Source: Evansella caseinilytica
GTDB lineage: Bacteria; Bacillota; Bacilli; Bacillales; Salisediminibacteriaceae
Assembly (NCBI RefSeq): GCF_900107275.1
Contig: NZ_FNPI01000001.1
Location: 868,001-932,000 of the forward strand
Direction: 5' to 3'
Length of the DNA: 64,000 nt
The notes beneath the pieces are model-generated. The model did no database searches. It was not told where the DNA came from and saw only the letters and a list, made by a program, of their open reading frames with translations. The position numbers and the translations under genes were made by a program. Shown piece after piece: positions 9,047-17,939 of this stretch; position 1 is the stretch's first letter, and every line of letters begins with the position of its first letter.

Positions 9047-9403
9047 GTGTTTGTTCAAAAAGATCAGTTTTTATCTTTTTGAACAAACACGAAGCAACAA
9101 GCCGTACTTCATTGAGATGCTGCGAGCTGTCTCATTGTGTCATCGCGCGCGATGGCACTTGGATATTCGTCGAAGCTATCCTTGCAGAGGAAGAGACAAG
9201 GAGTGGAGCCGATGCATTGTTTTCAAGCCGGCTATGAGTGGGGTTCTCAGAGTCAGGATGGCGACATTCCGCTGTTACTCACAAATGCAACCTGCATGTG
9301 CTTCATCGAGTCCGTTTGCGTCGAGTAACCGCAGACGCAGGACGTGAGCAGCACTTAGGCGGAATTGGGCGCATCGAGCGGAACCATTGCCTTTTTGAAC
9401 ACG
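9047..9403 (+). repeat. Family A element, copy A3, long form with loop insert
   Basis: Full-length copy: 44-nt 5' hairpin, body, one 58-bp-type hairpin unit whose loop carries a 56-bp insert (9283-9338), and the end CTTTTTGAACACG. Flanks GTTAAAG and CTTAAAG are nearly identical direct repeats. It begins 14 bp after the stop of the preceding gene and could provide its terminator. Confidence 0.85.
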
Positions 9404-9605
9404 TTCTTAAAGGAAAAAGAACGTTTTGCAATCTAATTTTTCACACAGAAAGGCTATTTTTTCAAAAGCTTGTTTGAGCAGAACTGCAGTCTGGTGGTTG
9501 ACCGGCTATTCACACTCAGCATAGAATTATTGCAAAAGCAGCGGAACTCGCAAACAACCTTGAATAGCAATTGGCAGTTACCTGCGGAAGTAAAGGGTGA
9601 GGCGT

Positions 9606-9926
9606 ATGGAAGTCAAAGTGTTGATAGTAGAGGGAGCTAATGACAGAAAGCGGGTGACGCAGGTGCTGGATGAACCGGTGCAGATTATTTGTACAAACGG
9701 TACATTAAACGACGAAAAGCTGGAAACATTGATTTTACCGTTGGAAGATAATGATGTCTATGTACTTGTAGATGCCGATCTTGCCGGAGAAAGGCTGAGA
9801 AAGCAGCTGAAACGGGAACTGCCGCACGCCGTCCATCTGTATACCCAGAAAGGATACGGTCAGGTGGAAGCGACGCCATTGGAATATCTTACGGAAGTGT
9901 TGCGAGGCCACTTTCGTGTGAAATAA
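9606..9926 (+). CDS. Small Toprim-domain protein
   Basis: A 106-residue stand-alone Toprim-like domain: VLIVEGANDRKRVTQVL contains the catalytic-type Glu, and DNDVYVLVDADLAGERLRKQ supplies the D-x-D-like motif. These are the two halves of the Toprim metal site found in primases, topoisomerases and RNase M5. Similar small proteins (YusF-type) occur in Bacillus with no proven role. The ATG at 9606 follows AAAGGGTGAGG; a GTG three codons upstream overlaps that site. It is flanked by repeats and stands alone. Confidence 0.8.
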   Translation: MEVKVLIVEGANDRKRVTQVLDEPVQIICTNGTLNDEKLETLILPLEDNDVYVLVDADLAGERLRKQLKRELPHAVHLYTQKGYGQVEATPLEYLTEVLRGHFRVK

Positions 9927-10173
9927 AACAAATGAAGCTTCTGTTTCAATAGGCAACAAAAAATGGAGAACGGGATGTAAAGGAGGCGGTTCCTTTGCGA
10001 CCCGTTCTGAAACGTCAACCATCCGTTTATCAGATTGAAAATTGCTCTGTATATAAATGGCGGAAGGGTTATCCAATTTATTTGTTCAAAAACTCGCTTT
10101 TCATCTTTAGGAATCGGTTTTTGATAATAAACACCAATCGTTCCCGCTTATTTTTACCGGCGGGGTGGGGGGA

Positions 10174-10677
10174 TTATTCCCCAGGTGTGAAGGTGCGTTT
10201 TCCAAGCTCGCTTTCCAGCATGTAGAAGGCGTTGCTGTCCTTTTCAATCCGCTTCAGTTTTTGGATAATGTTATCAAAAGAGGCTTCTTCTTCTACTTGC
10301 TCTTCAATAAACCATTTCAAAAACGTCATTGTGGCATGTTCGCGCTGATCCAATGCCATATCCGCTAATTGATATATCCGCTGAGTAACCTCTTTTTCAT
10401 GGATAAGCGATTTTTCAAACGCATCGAGCACAGAAGAAAAGGTGTTGTTCGGACTCGGCATACCGGCTATTTCCGCTTTTTCCCCCATATCATTGATGAA
10501 ATGGTAAAACTTCATCGCATGAAAACGTTCCTCTTCCGCCTGAGCAAGAAAAAAATTGGCAAACCCGTCAAGGCTTTCATTGGAACAGTAGGCGGCAGCT
10601 GCCAAGTAGGCGTGCGCAGAATAAAATTCGTAATTCATTTGATCATTTAATCCTTTAACAAGTTCTTTGCTTATCAT
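10174..10677 (-). CDS. ftnA: Ferritin, iron storage protein
   Basis: A 167-residue non-heme ferritin, which oxidises Fe(II) at a di-iron centre and stores it in a 24-subunit shell in the cytosol. Visible ligands: the Glu of QMNYEFYSAHAYLA, the AQAEEERFHAMKFY helix (E-x6-Y/E-x2-H type) and the later EEQVEEEASFDNI segment, which fits bacterial FtnA. The ATG at 10677 (MISKELVKGL) is preceded by AGGTGGAG; a GTG at 10686 overlaps that site. No Fur box was recognised upstream. The gene appears monocistronic. Confidence 0.93.
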   Translation of the reverse strand: MISKELVKGLNDQMNYEFYSAHAYLAAAAYCSNESLDGFANFFLAQAEEERFHAMKFYHFINDMGEKAEIAGMPSPNNTFSSVLDAFEKSLIHEKEVTQRIYQLADMALDQREHATMTFLKWFIEEQVEEEASFDNIIQKLKRIEKDSNAFYMLESELGKRTFTPGE

Positions 10678-10734
10678 TTGCTCCACCTGACCTTTATCAA
10701 CTTAATTTGGAACAAGCTTGTGCTTTACTTCCAT

Positions 10735-10960
10735 ATGGATCAAGGGTGTCAAAATCCGGCAGCATTACCGGCCAACGGCGCAGGAATGTGCTTTCTCCCG
10801 CTGACGCCGTACGGCTGGTGTATGCTGCCCCCTTTTGGACACCCGCTTTTGTTATCTTCTACTGTATAATATCCCACCGTCTTTTGTCCATTATCATGAA
10901 TGGTGGTCGGCGGGGGCTGGAAGTCGTCGTCATTGCCCCCGCTTTGAGAATCCGCTGCAA
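10735..10960. repeat. Family B-like degenerate repeat with inverted ends
   Basis: GGGTGTCAAAATCCGGCAGC at one end faces GCTGCCCCCTTTTGGACACC about 90 bp further on, so the segment can fold on itself. It shares ACGGCTGGTGTATGCTGC with the degenerate copy at 47255. It fills the gap between ferritin and the ABC operon; no gene is seen. Confidence 0.4.
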
Positions 10961-10963
10961 ACG

Positions 10964-11323
10964 CTAATTCAAAAGCATGATTTTTGTTGCTCCTACAGCA
11001 GGTGGATCAGAGAAAGCAACGAAAGAATCAAATACAATCCGCACCTTTTTTCCGGCTTCCAGGCTCCCGAAATCGAGGATATTATTATTTTGATCGGTTA
11101 AAACGGCGCCTTCGCAGCTTACAACAGCTTGTCGAAAAGTCGGCCGGATGATTTTATTACTTTCTACAACTAAATAATATTCCATTTGATCGCTTGTTTG
11201 TATTTCCGTAATCTCATAATATTCATTTACGAAAACTTCGCGGACAACAAACATCAACAGCGCGCACATTGCCATCGAAACCAGCGCATAGGAAATTTTC
11301 CGACGTTTAATTAACAACTTCAC
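10964..11323 (-). CDS. Small membrane-anchored protein in ABC operon
   Basis: A 119-residue protein with a single N-terminal membrane anchor (ISYALVSMAMCALLMFVVREV) and an outside domain of about 90 residues with predicted strands. No family is recognised. It starts at a GTG 34 bp after the ABC permease ends, with GGAAGGGG upstream, and is the last gene of the ATPase-permease-anchor operon. It may be an accessory subunit of the exporter, but that is inferred only from position. Confidence 0.65.
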   Translation of the reverse strand: MKLLIKRRKISYALVSMAMCALLMFVVREVFVNEYYEITEIQTSDQMEYYLVVESNKIIRPTFRQAVVSCEGAVLTDQNNNILDFGSLEAGKKVRIVFDSFVAFSDPPAVGATKIMLLN

Positions 11324-11357
11324 GTCCCCTTCCTTGGGTTGATTACAGCATCGTTCA

Positions 11358-12479
11358 TTATCTCGTTGCCACGATCGACTTTCTTTTATACAGCCAGGAG
11401 CCGATCAGGTAGGAAAGGATACCCCAAATGGCGAGGATGCCAATGCCGAGCCAAAGCGTGCCCGAAAAAATGCTGGTGGAATACACCATGCTGTCCCTCA
11501 AGCCTTCAACAAAATAGGTGAGCGGCAAGACATTCGATATTGGCTGTATCCAATCCGGCATCGTTTCCACTGGAATGAAAATTCCGCTTAAAAACATCAT
11601 TAGGAAGCTGAAAATATTCGCCACTCCCATATAGGCCTCCGTTGTCTTGCTGAAGGAGGAAATGAAATACCCTAAAGCATTAAACGAAAGCGCGCCCAAG
11701 ATAAAAACAATCAGCAGGCTTGGAAAGTTAATGTACAGCTTGGCGCCGAAAATGAGCACGCCTATCAACGACAGTAAAATGATTTGAATGACGCTGAACA
11801 ACAGCCGCATGATCATATCGCTCAAGCCGAAAATATTCATGTTGGCGGGCGTCATGCGCAGCCTTTTTATCAATCCCTTGCGTCGCATCTCCACGAGATC
11901 CACCATACCGAACAAGCCGCCCTGGGCAATGGCCAAGGCAATCATCCCGGTGAGAAGGAAGTCAGTATAGTTCAGTTCATTGCTGCCGGACGAGATCGCT
12001 TCAAACTGCAGCTCGTAAATCGGCTCCGCGCCAACAGCAAATAAATTTGCCTGCTGGACAAACTTGTCCAGGATGCTTGACAGTGCCTGAGCCGTAATCC
12101 CTTGCTCGTTTTCCTTGTTCACAACAAGAAGAAGGGAAGTAGCGTCAACGGATTCCGGCAGAATGATAGCGGCGTCCACGTCTTTGTCTTTAACCAATTC
12201 ATCCGCTTTTTCCCGGCTGACAGGCCCGCCGCTTTCCACTTCCAATACCGGAAGCGCGTTTATTTGATGAAGCAGCGTTTCCGAGGTTGGGTTCGGATTT
12301 TCGTCCACTATTGCTACCTTTGCAGAAAACTCGTCATTGGAACCACCACTGAAAATAACCATAAAGATCACCATCAAGATGACAGGGAAGAAAATCCCCC
12401 AAAACCAGGCTTGTTTTTCGCGGAAAGTCAGCTTTAATTGGGCGAGAAACATTTGCTTAAACTGCTTGATATTATTCAA
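11358..12479 (-). CDS. ABC-2 type exporter permease
   Basis: A 373-residue membrane subunit of the DrrB/YhfE-like ABC-2 type: an N-terminal helix (WGIFFPVILMVIFMVIFSGG), an outside domain of about 150 residues, then five helices beginning FLLTGMIALAIAQGGLFGM and a final one at WLGIGILAIWGILSYLIG. The substrate is unknown; lipids, drugs or peptides are typical. The likely start is the TTG at 12479, six nt after GGAGGG, directly beside the stop of the ATPase gene, suggesting translational coupling. Confidence 0.88.
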   Translation of the reverse strand: MNNIKQFKQMFLAQLKLTFREKQAWFWGIFFPVILMVIFMVIFSGGSNDEFSAKVAIVDENPNPTSETLLHQINALPVLEVESGGPVSREKADELVKDKDVDAAIILPESVDATSLLLVVNKENEQGITAQALSSILDKFVQQANLFAVGAEPIYELQFEAISSGSNELNYTDFLLTGMIALAIAQGGLFGMVDLVEMRRKGLIKRLRMTPANMNIFGLSDMIMRLLFSVIQIILLSLIGVLIFGAKLYINFPSLLIVFILGALSFNALGYFISSFSKTTEAYMGVANIFSFLMMFLSGIFIPVETMPDWIQPISNVLPLTYFVEGLRDSMVYSTSIFSGTLWLGIGILAIWGILSYLIGSWLYKRKSIVATR

Positions 12480-12480
12480 T

Positions 12481-13410
12481 TCAATCCCTCCATTCCTTCC
12501 CGGTGAACGCAATAAATACATCCTCCAAACTCAATTCACGAATGGAGACTTGCTCTACCTGATAATTCTTTTCCTTTGTAAATCCAAACAAGCTGTACAG
12601 GGTATCCTCCGGTTTCGTTGTCCATAGCTTCAAGGAGGTTCCCACACGCTCCGTACGGGCAACGGAGTCGAGATTTTTTGAATAGCGGTCGGCTTCCTCT
12701 GCCGCTGCCGCCCCGTCGATAAACGATAATCGTACTTCCCGTTCTTCGGTTAATTTTTCGATAAGCGCCGCCGGTGTATCCAATGTCACGATATTTCCTT
12801 GATCAACGATGCAAACACGGTCGCTTAATTTTTCTGCTTCTTCCATATAATGCGTTGTTAGAATCGTTGTTTTTCCCAGTTGTTTCAGCTGTAAAATAAT
12901 ATCCCAAATATTGCGGCGTGCCTGTGGGTCAAGTCCCGTTGTCGGTTCGTCGAGGAAAATGATTTCGGGATCACTGATCATTGCCAGTCCGATTGCCAGT
13001 CTTTGCCGTTGGCCGCCAGACAGCTTTTTTACATGGTTGTTGCGGTGATCAGTAAGATTTATTAACTCGAGAATTTCCTCCGTAGGCCGTGCCTTGTCGT
13101 AAAACGTGGCAAAGAGATTCAAATTTTCTTCGGGAGTTAACAAGTCAAACATGGCGCTGGATTGGGGTTGCACACCAATCTTCTTTTTAATCGCCACCGC
13201 ATGCTTCCCCCAATTCATTTCTCCGAAACGGATTTCGCCTTGATCAGGAGTAACCAGCCCTTCGATCATTTCAAGTGTTGTTGTTTTTCCTGCGCCGTTT
13301 GGTCCAATGATGGTGAACACTTCTCCCGCTTCAACGGAGAAGCTGATATCCTGCACAGCCTGAATGGTACCAAACGTTTTTTGCAAATTCTTCACTTCTA
13401 AAACGGTCAT
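12481..13410 (-). CDS. ABC exporter ATP-binding protein
   Basis: A 309-residue ATPase driving the adjacent permease. Walker A is GPNGAGKTT (about residue 37), Q-loop GVQPQSS, signature LSGGQRQR, Walker B IIFLDEP, D-loop TGLDP, H-switch THYMEEAE. The C-terminal 90 residues, ending SIRELSLEDVFIAFTGKEWRD, are the extension usual in DrrA/CcmA-type exporters. First gene of a three-gene operon; its stop lies against the start of the permease gene. Confidence 0.93.
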   Translation of the reverse strand: MTVLEVKNLQKTFGTIQAVQDISFSVEAGEVFTIIGPNGAGKTTTLEMIEGLVTPDQGEIRFGEMNWGKHAVAIKKKIGVQPQSSAMFDLLTPEENLNLFATFYDKARPTEEILELINLTDHRNNHVKKLSGGQRQRLAIGLAMISDPEIIFLDEPTTGLDPQARRNIWDIILQLKQLGKTTILTTHYMEEAEKLSDRVCIVDQGNIVTLDTPAALIEKLTEEREVRLSFIDGAAAAEEADRYSKNLDSVARTERVGTSLKLWTTKPEDTLYSLFGFTKEKNYQVEQVSIRELSLEDVFIAFTGKEWRD

Positions 13411-14123
13411 TTTTTTCTCCTCACTTTCCCGGCAACTTGAAAGCCATCACTAGTTTACCATAACTACATCCTTTTTCCGGTCTTTGTTTAGCCTTTTAGA
13501 ACAGCTCGAGAAACGAAGGAAAAAGTCATATTTGGACTCCTGCCGAAAACTCAGTGTGTTCATTATAAGCTGATGCAGTGTATAAAGCATTTGTCTCCAG
13601 GTGGAAATCGCAGTAAGACTTAAGACGTAAGTCAAGTGTGTCCGATATGAAAACTAAACCCCTTCTCCAATGCTTGACGTGAAGAAGCTGCTTACAGGAA
13701 TAGTACGAATTCAGTAAGAGAAAGTTCCCGAAACTTTCGCAATTTTTCGTAGGATACGTCAGCAAACGGTTCTGATGCCAATTGCGAGCAAAAGAGGAAA
13801 GGGAGAGGAAGAGCTTCAGTGAATGAGCAGGCAGTCTGTCAAACGTAATCAGGTTGCCCGATTTAACGAATGAGCAATGAAAAGGGTGATGGAGTGCGAG
13901 TCCGGGTGTATGGAGTCGCAGCCAAAACTGCCGGACTCAAATGAAAAGTGTAGACGAGATAGTGCCTTGGGCTATCATCGCCGAAATGGCAGACATCGCA
14001 ACGAAATCCCCGACTCGTATGACGGCGCATGCTTTCCTTTGAATGGACAAACAGCGAGGCACATGCCTTGCCGTGCATAGAACGTCTTAGCACAGACGAT
14101 CTCGGATCGCTTTTATTTAAAAA
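13411..14123. other. 713-bp region without recognisable gene
   Basis: No open frame here has a convincing ribosome site or protein-like composition. Several short inverted repeats occur, such as ACTTAAGACGTAAGT near 13617, and the stretch 13860-14090 has GTGCGAGTCC...GGACTC pairing, which gives it the look of a structured RNA. A decayed group II intron or other RNA was considered but no domain V could be identified. It lies upstream of the ABC operon and after the end of the beta-lactamase-like gene. Confidence 0.3.
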
Positions 14124-15533
14124 TTATTGGGCGGCTTTGTTTTTAAACAATGGAGACAAGAATGCCATGGCGCCGTTAACAGCGATGATGGCTGTTAAAC
14201 AATAAAAGAGAAATGCTATGTCGGGTGCGAAAAGCTTGACACTCTTCCACGGGTTTCCACTGACATAAGCAAACAGAGGGATGAAGACAGCTGCCAACAA
14301 AAGGGAAGCACTTCCCACGGAAAAGGACATGATTTTATTGATAATCTTCTTTTTTCTGAGGTAGAAGAAATGAACCACAGTCAAAACGGCAAGGAAGACG
14401 GTAATTCCTAAGACGATCCACTGGGTGCTGTGGCTCGGCGATGGCAATTTCCCCGGATTTTCCCCGTTCAATAGCGAGCGGATTCCGTTCATGATATAGA
14501 ACACCTGAGCATCCTCCAGCGCATGATATTTATTTGTTAAGAGCACAGCAGCCACATCCTGCTCCGGGATAAAAAACATTTCTCCGCGAAAATCCGGCGT
14601 TGCTCCTCCATGAAAAGGAAAGCCGCCTGTTTTGGAAAAATGCCAGCCATAACTGTATGTTTTGCCGTCTTCCGGCGGTGTTTTTATTAGCCCCAGGCTT
14701 TGTTCCGAAAGCAGTTCTCCGCCTGCCAGCATGAATGTTAAAAATGCTGCCAGATCATTTGTGCTTGACGCAATATAACCGTACGAAGCGCCAGTATCAT
14801 CATATAATCCGCTGCTTTTCACCGGTCGGCCAAACCAAGACTCATAACCGGGGACAAGCCCGACTGCCGCTGCTTTTTTATACTCGGCAGCGGTATGCTT
14901 CATGCCCAGAGGAGTAAAAATACGTGAATTCGCAAACTCTGAAAAAGGCTCGTTAGCAACCGCTTCAATAATAGCGCCTAAAAGCAAGTAGTTGGCAGAA
15001 TGATATTCATATACTTCTCCAGGCTCGTGAGATAATGCCACATCACTCAGTTCTGTGATTGCTTGAGTGATGGATTCACCACTGGTTTGATCGTTGTCCG
15101 TCACCTTCAGACCGGCGAATTCGCTCATTCCACTGGTATGTTCCAGCAAATGCAATACGGTCAGCGGCTTTGAACTGGCTGATTGATAACGGAATGATGG
15201 AAGATACGTTTGTATCGGATCATCGAGCTTTATTTTCCCTTCTTCGACTAACATCATGACGGCCAGAGAAGTAATCGGCTTGCTTAATGAGCCGATGAGA
15301 AATGGAGTGTCTACGGTAACCGCTGCTCCAGCACTCGTTACCCCCCATTGCTCATGAAAAATCAGTTCGCCCTTTTCGATAATTGCCAATGAGGCACCGG
15401 GAATTTTGTATATCGCTAAAGCTTCCTCCACATATTCCTTTATTTCCTGCGGTGTAGCTTGTTTTTCAGCCGAAGGAGAAAAAGGAGGTAGCAAGAGCAG
15501 GATTATTGCTGAGAAAATAAGTATTTTTTTCAT
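14124..15533 (-). CDS. Membrane-anchored beta-lactamase-family serine hydrolase
   Basis: A 469-residue protein of the class C beta-lactamase/PBP fold (PF00144). After a signal sequence (ILIFSAIILLLLPPFSPSAE) come the nucleophile motif SLSK, the YHSAN box as second motif and FPFHGG as third. Three C-terminal membrane helices (WIVLGITVFLAVLTVVHFF; SASLLLAAVFIPLFAYV; IAFLFYCLTAIIAVNGA) anchor it, so catalysis is outside. Such proteins are esterases or D-amino-acid peptidases more often than true beta-lactamases. The start is 7 nt after AAGGAGAG. It follows a TetR gene by 25 bp and is probably co-transcribed and repressed by it. Confidence 0.88.
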   Translation of the reverse strand: MKKILIFSAIILLLLPPFSPSAEKQATPQEIKEYVEEALAIYKIPGASLAIIEKGELIFHEQWGVTSAGAAVTVDTPFLIGSLSKPITSLAVMMLVEEGKIKLDDPIQTYLPSFRYQSASSKPLTVLHLLEHTSGMSEFAGLKVTDNDQTSGESITQAITELSDVALSHEPGEVYEYHSANYLLLGAIIEAVANEPFSEFANSRIFTPLGMKHTAAEYKKAAAVGLVPGYESWFGRPVKSSGLYDDTGASYGYIASSTNDLAAFLTFMLAGGELLSEQSLGLIKTPPEDGKTYSYGWHFSKTGGFPFHGGATPDFRGEMFFIPEQDVAAVLLTNKYHALEDAQVFYIMNGIRSLLNGENPGKLPSPSHSTQWIVLGITVFLAVLTVVHFFYLRKKKIINKIMSFSVGSASLLLAAVFIPLFAYVSGNPWKSVKLFAPDIAFLFYCLTAIIAVNGAMAFLSPLFKNKAAQ

Positions 15534-15558
15534 TATTTCTCTCCTTATTGATCGCTTC

Positions 15559-16125
15559 TTAAGTGTCAGCTTTCTTGTTAAAATAATTTTCCAATAGTGT
15601 AAACAATAGCTTATAAGTTCGATCAAGGTTGAAATCGTCCGCCATCATTTTTTGCAAAGCCAGTCCATCAAAGCAAGCCAACAAAATACTTGCAAGGGCT
15701 TCGGCTTCTTCGGCATTATCAATGAGAGTTTGCAATGGATGGGAAAGACTTTTTCTGCCATTATGTAAAATCGCTGCCGCTTCCTGCTTTAGCGACTCAT
15801 TTTTTAAACCTAAAGAATAAAGCTCATATCTCCAGCGATACCAGTCCGGTTCGTCTTCCACCCGGGATTTAATTTCAAGTAGCGTCTCGAGCGGACCCAC
15901 CGCCGCTTTCTCCGCGTCTTCATATTGACTGTGGTACTGCTGTTGAATATCGGCTTGCACAGAGAGCAGCAACTCTTCCTTATTCTTGAAATAATAATGA
16001 ACAAGCCCGGGAGTAATACCGGCTTCAGTGGCAACCTCTTTTATCGAGGCATTATTGTAGCCCTTCCTGCTGAATACTTTGTATGCCGCAGCAATTAACC
16101 GTTGTCGTTTATCATCCGTACTCAT
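15559..16125 (-). CDS. TetR-family transcriptional regulator
   Basis: A 188-residue repressor: the N-terminal helix-turn-helix reads RLIAAAYKVFSRKGYNNASI followed by VATEAGITPGLVHYYFKNKE, the standard TetR pattern; the remainder is the helical ligand and dimer domain. It is first in an operon with the membrane serine hydrolase. Upstream a sigma-A promoter and a matching dyad lie together, so autorepression is likely. The inducer is unknown. Confidence 0.92.
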   Translation of the reverse strand: MSTDDKRQRLIAAAYKVFSRKGYNNASIKEVATEAGITPGLVHYYFKNKEELLLSVQADIQQQYHSQYEDAEKAAVGPLETLLEIKSRVEDEPDWYRWRYELYSLGLKNESLKQEAAAILHNGRKSLSHPLQTLIDNAEEAEALASILLACFDGLALQKMMADDFNLDRTYKLLFTLLENYFNKKADT

Positions 16126-16145
16126 GCTAACACCCTTTCAATTGA

Positions 16146-16215
16146 TTGGTTGACCAACCAAATTATATTGGCGTTTTTGGAAAAAGTCAATATAATTTTC
16201 CCAACGATACGTTGG
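16146..16215 (-). promoter_or_regulatory. TetR promoter and operator
   Basis: On the minus strand TTGACT, 17 nt, TATAAT (16190 down to 16162) is a near-ideal sigma-A promoter. The dyad TTGGTTGACCAACCAA (16146-16161) sits immediately after the -10 box, and CCAACGATACGTTGG (16201-16215), with similar half-sites, lies just upstream of the -35. This arrangement fits repression by the adjacent TetR protein. Confidence 0.75.
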
Positions 16216-16362
16216 TTTAGTAACTTCAGAGCAAATCTTTCTTTGCGCCGTTCACCTCAATTACCGAATATCGCAACAAATAAAGAGCTTGCCGTCCGTT
16301 TCGTACAGGCGGCAAACTCTTTTCTTCGGGTTTGTTGATGAGATACTTGCTGTTAACTTGCC

Positions 16363-16671
16363 TTATTCATTGCGCTTGAGCATTTCCGCAATAAAGGTAT
16401 TTAGGTACTTTCTTTCCGCAGGAGTGAGCCTTTTCATATTTTCCAAAAGCAAAAGCATGTCTGGCGGCAGTGGGGCAGACTGCCCGAAAAAATCCCCAGG
16501 TGAGATGTGAAGAACGCTGCAAATGGCCAGCAATTTTTCAATGGAAGGAATTGTCCGGCCCTTTTCGATGTCACTGAGGTAGGATTGAGAAATATTCGCC
16601 TTTCTAGCAACCTCGGTTAATTTCATTTGCTTAGACAACCGGATATTTCGAATGCGGGTTCCAATTTCCAT
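16363..16671 (-). CDS. Small XRE-family helix-turn-helix regulator
   Basis: A 102-residue DNA-binding protein. Residues 5-60 form a classic XRE/Cro domain: IGTRIRNIRLSKQMKLTEVA, then KANISQSYLSDIEKGRTIPS and LLAICSVLHISPGDFF. The short C-terminal part (LPPDMLLLLENMKRLTPAER) is helical and may dimerise, as in SinR-like or phage-type regulators. The ATG at 16671 follows AGGTGAT. It is isolated between repeats, and its targets are unknown. Confidence 0.9.
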   Translation of the reverse strand: MEIGTRIRNIRLSKQMKLTEVARKANISQSYLSDIEKGRTIPSIEKLLAICSVLHISPGDFFGQSAPLPPDMLLLLENMKRLTPAERKYLNTFIAEMLKRNE

Positions 16672-16686
16672 GGTTATCACCTGATT

Positions 16687-16850
16687 TTAAGAAGATGGTC
16701 AAAAGGTCCGGGACGTTGTCTCTCCGATGCTCAGCTACTTTTCGAGGTGCGCTTTGCTGTGATGAAGCCTGCCGTACCTCGATCGATCTTTTTGCCACTG
16801 TTAAGCCCCCCTTTTTTAACACACACATTAATATTGAGGATCAGAGAAAA
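16687..16850 (+). repeat. Family B degenerate repeat, copy B1
   Basis: It starts GGTCAAAAGGTCCGGGAC and contains TTGCCACTGTTAAGCCCCCC; both motifs recur at 29248-29400, where they read GTTCAAAAGTCCGGGAAA and TTGCCACTGTTAGGTCCTCC. The middle is poorly conserved. No coding sequence is evident. The rest of the gap to 17130 shows nothing recognisable. Confidence 0.45.
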
Positions 16851-17130
16851 TACGGGTAACATTGCCGTAGATTACCATCCTTGCCTTGGCGATGTCCTGC
16901 TAACATGATGACTGTAAACGGAGTAGGTCGTTCTCTTTTTTGAACAGACCGGCGTAACGGCGCGATATTTCTGATAGCTTGCGCTGGTAATACTCTGTAA
17001 TGTTAAATGATATGTAAAATCGCAACTTTTTAATACGTATATCCATTCCTGTTTATTCAGCTTCCTTTTATCTATTATTATATCACCTATACGTACCTTT
17101 TCTTTTAGGGGATGCTCAAAAATCCTTTAA

Positions 17131-17665
17131 GTGTTTGTTCAAAAAGATCGCTTTTTATCTTTTTGAACAAACACGAAGCAATGAGCTGTACTTCACTGAG
17201 ACGCTGCGAGTTGTCTCATCGTGTCATCGCGCGCGATGGCACTTGGATAGACGTCAGAGCAATACTGGCAGAGGAAGAGACAATGGAGTGAAGCCGATGC
17301 ATTCTTTTCAGACCGGCTGTGAGTGGGGTTATCAGAGCCAGGATGGCGACATTCCGCTGTTACTCACAGGACGTGAGTGGTACTTAAGCGGAATTGGAGG
17401 ATGGCGACATTCCGCTGTTACTCACAGGACGTGAGTGGTACTTAAGCGGAATTGGAGGATGGCGACATTCCGCTGTTACTCACAGGACGTGAGTGGTACT
17501 TAAGCGGAATTGGAGGATGGCGACATTCCGCTGTTACTCACAGGACGTGAGTGGTACTTAAGCGGAATTGGAGGATGGCGACATTCCGCTGTTACTCACA
17601 GGACGTGAGTGGTACTTAAGCGGAATTGGGGCGCATCGTGCGGAACCATTGCCTTTTTGAACACG
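17131..17665 (+). repeat. Family A element, copy A4, with 58-bp tandem array
   Basis: Longest copy. The 5' hairpin (GTGTTTGTTCAAAAAGATCG and its complement) is perfect. The body contains five tandem units of exactly 58 bp (17341-17630), then the usual 3' end. Flanks contain TTTAAG on both sides. The expansion has occurred in the hairpin module that other copies hold once or twice. Confidence 0.9.
17341..17630 (+). repeat. 58-bp tandem repeat, five units
   Basis: Five units start at 58-bp steps (the GACATTCCGC motif recurs at 17348, 17406, 17464, 17522 and 17580) and show no differences that I can see. Each can fold: ATTCCGC pairs with GCGGAAT and ACTCAC with GTGAGT around an AGGAC loop. Identity between units points to recent expansion. 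Confidence 0.95.
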
Positions 17666-17939
17666 CTATTTATTTAAGTATTGAAAAAAAAGGGTGTTTG
17701 CATCTCTGCAGCATACCCAAATTCAATACGAAGGAGCATTTAGATAAAACAATGTTTTTCCCGAAGCACAACGACGAAAAAGTAAAACGCTTAGAAAAAT
17801 TTGCGAAGAAAGAGTAGAATAAGATAAATGACCAATGTATTTTCCTTTTTAAAGTGGGCTGGATGATTTTTTCGTTTTATCCCCAATTTAAATAGGGAAG
17901 CAATTGGCTTTACTACTAATTATGGGAGGATCATCACAA

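Noticed and set aside
9051-9477. Frames reading through family A elements (also at 17135, 29512, 55045)
   Set aside because: The same peptide-like words recur only because the repeat recurs; stops, shifts and lack of ribosome sites argue against translation.
13860-14090. Group II intron
   Set aside because: GTGCGAG and ACTCGTATGACGG recall intron pieces, but no domain V, no reverse transcriptase frame and no exon junction could be found.
17341-17630. CRISPR array
   Set aside because: The five units are contiguous 58-bp repeats with no unique spacers, and no cas gene is present.
17752-17817. Short frame MFFPKHNDEKVKRLEKFAKK ending in KE before the lactonase gene
   Set aside because: The only Shine-Dalgarno-like site is about 17 nt away and no start codon fits it. 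It might be the end of a lost gene, but there is not enough to call it.
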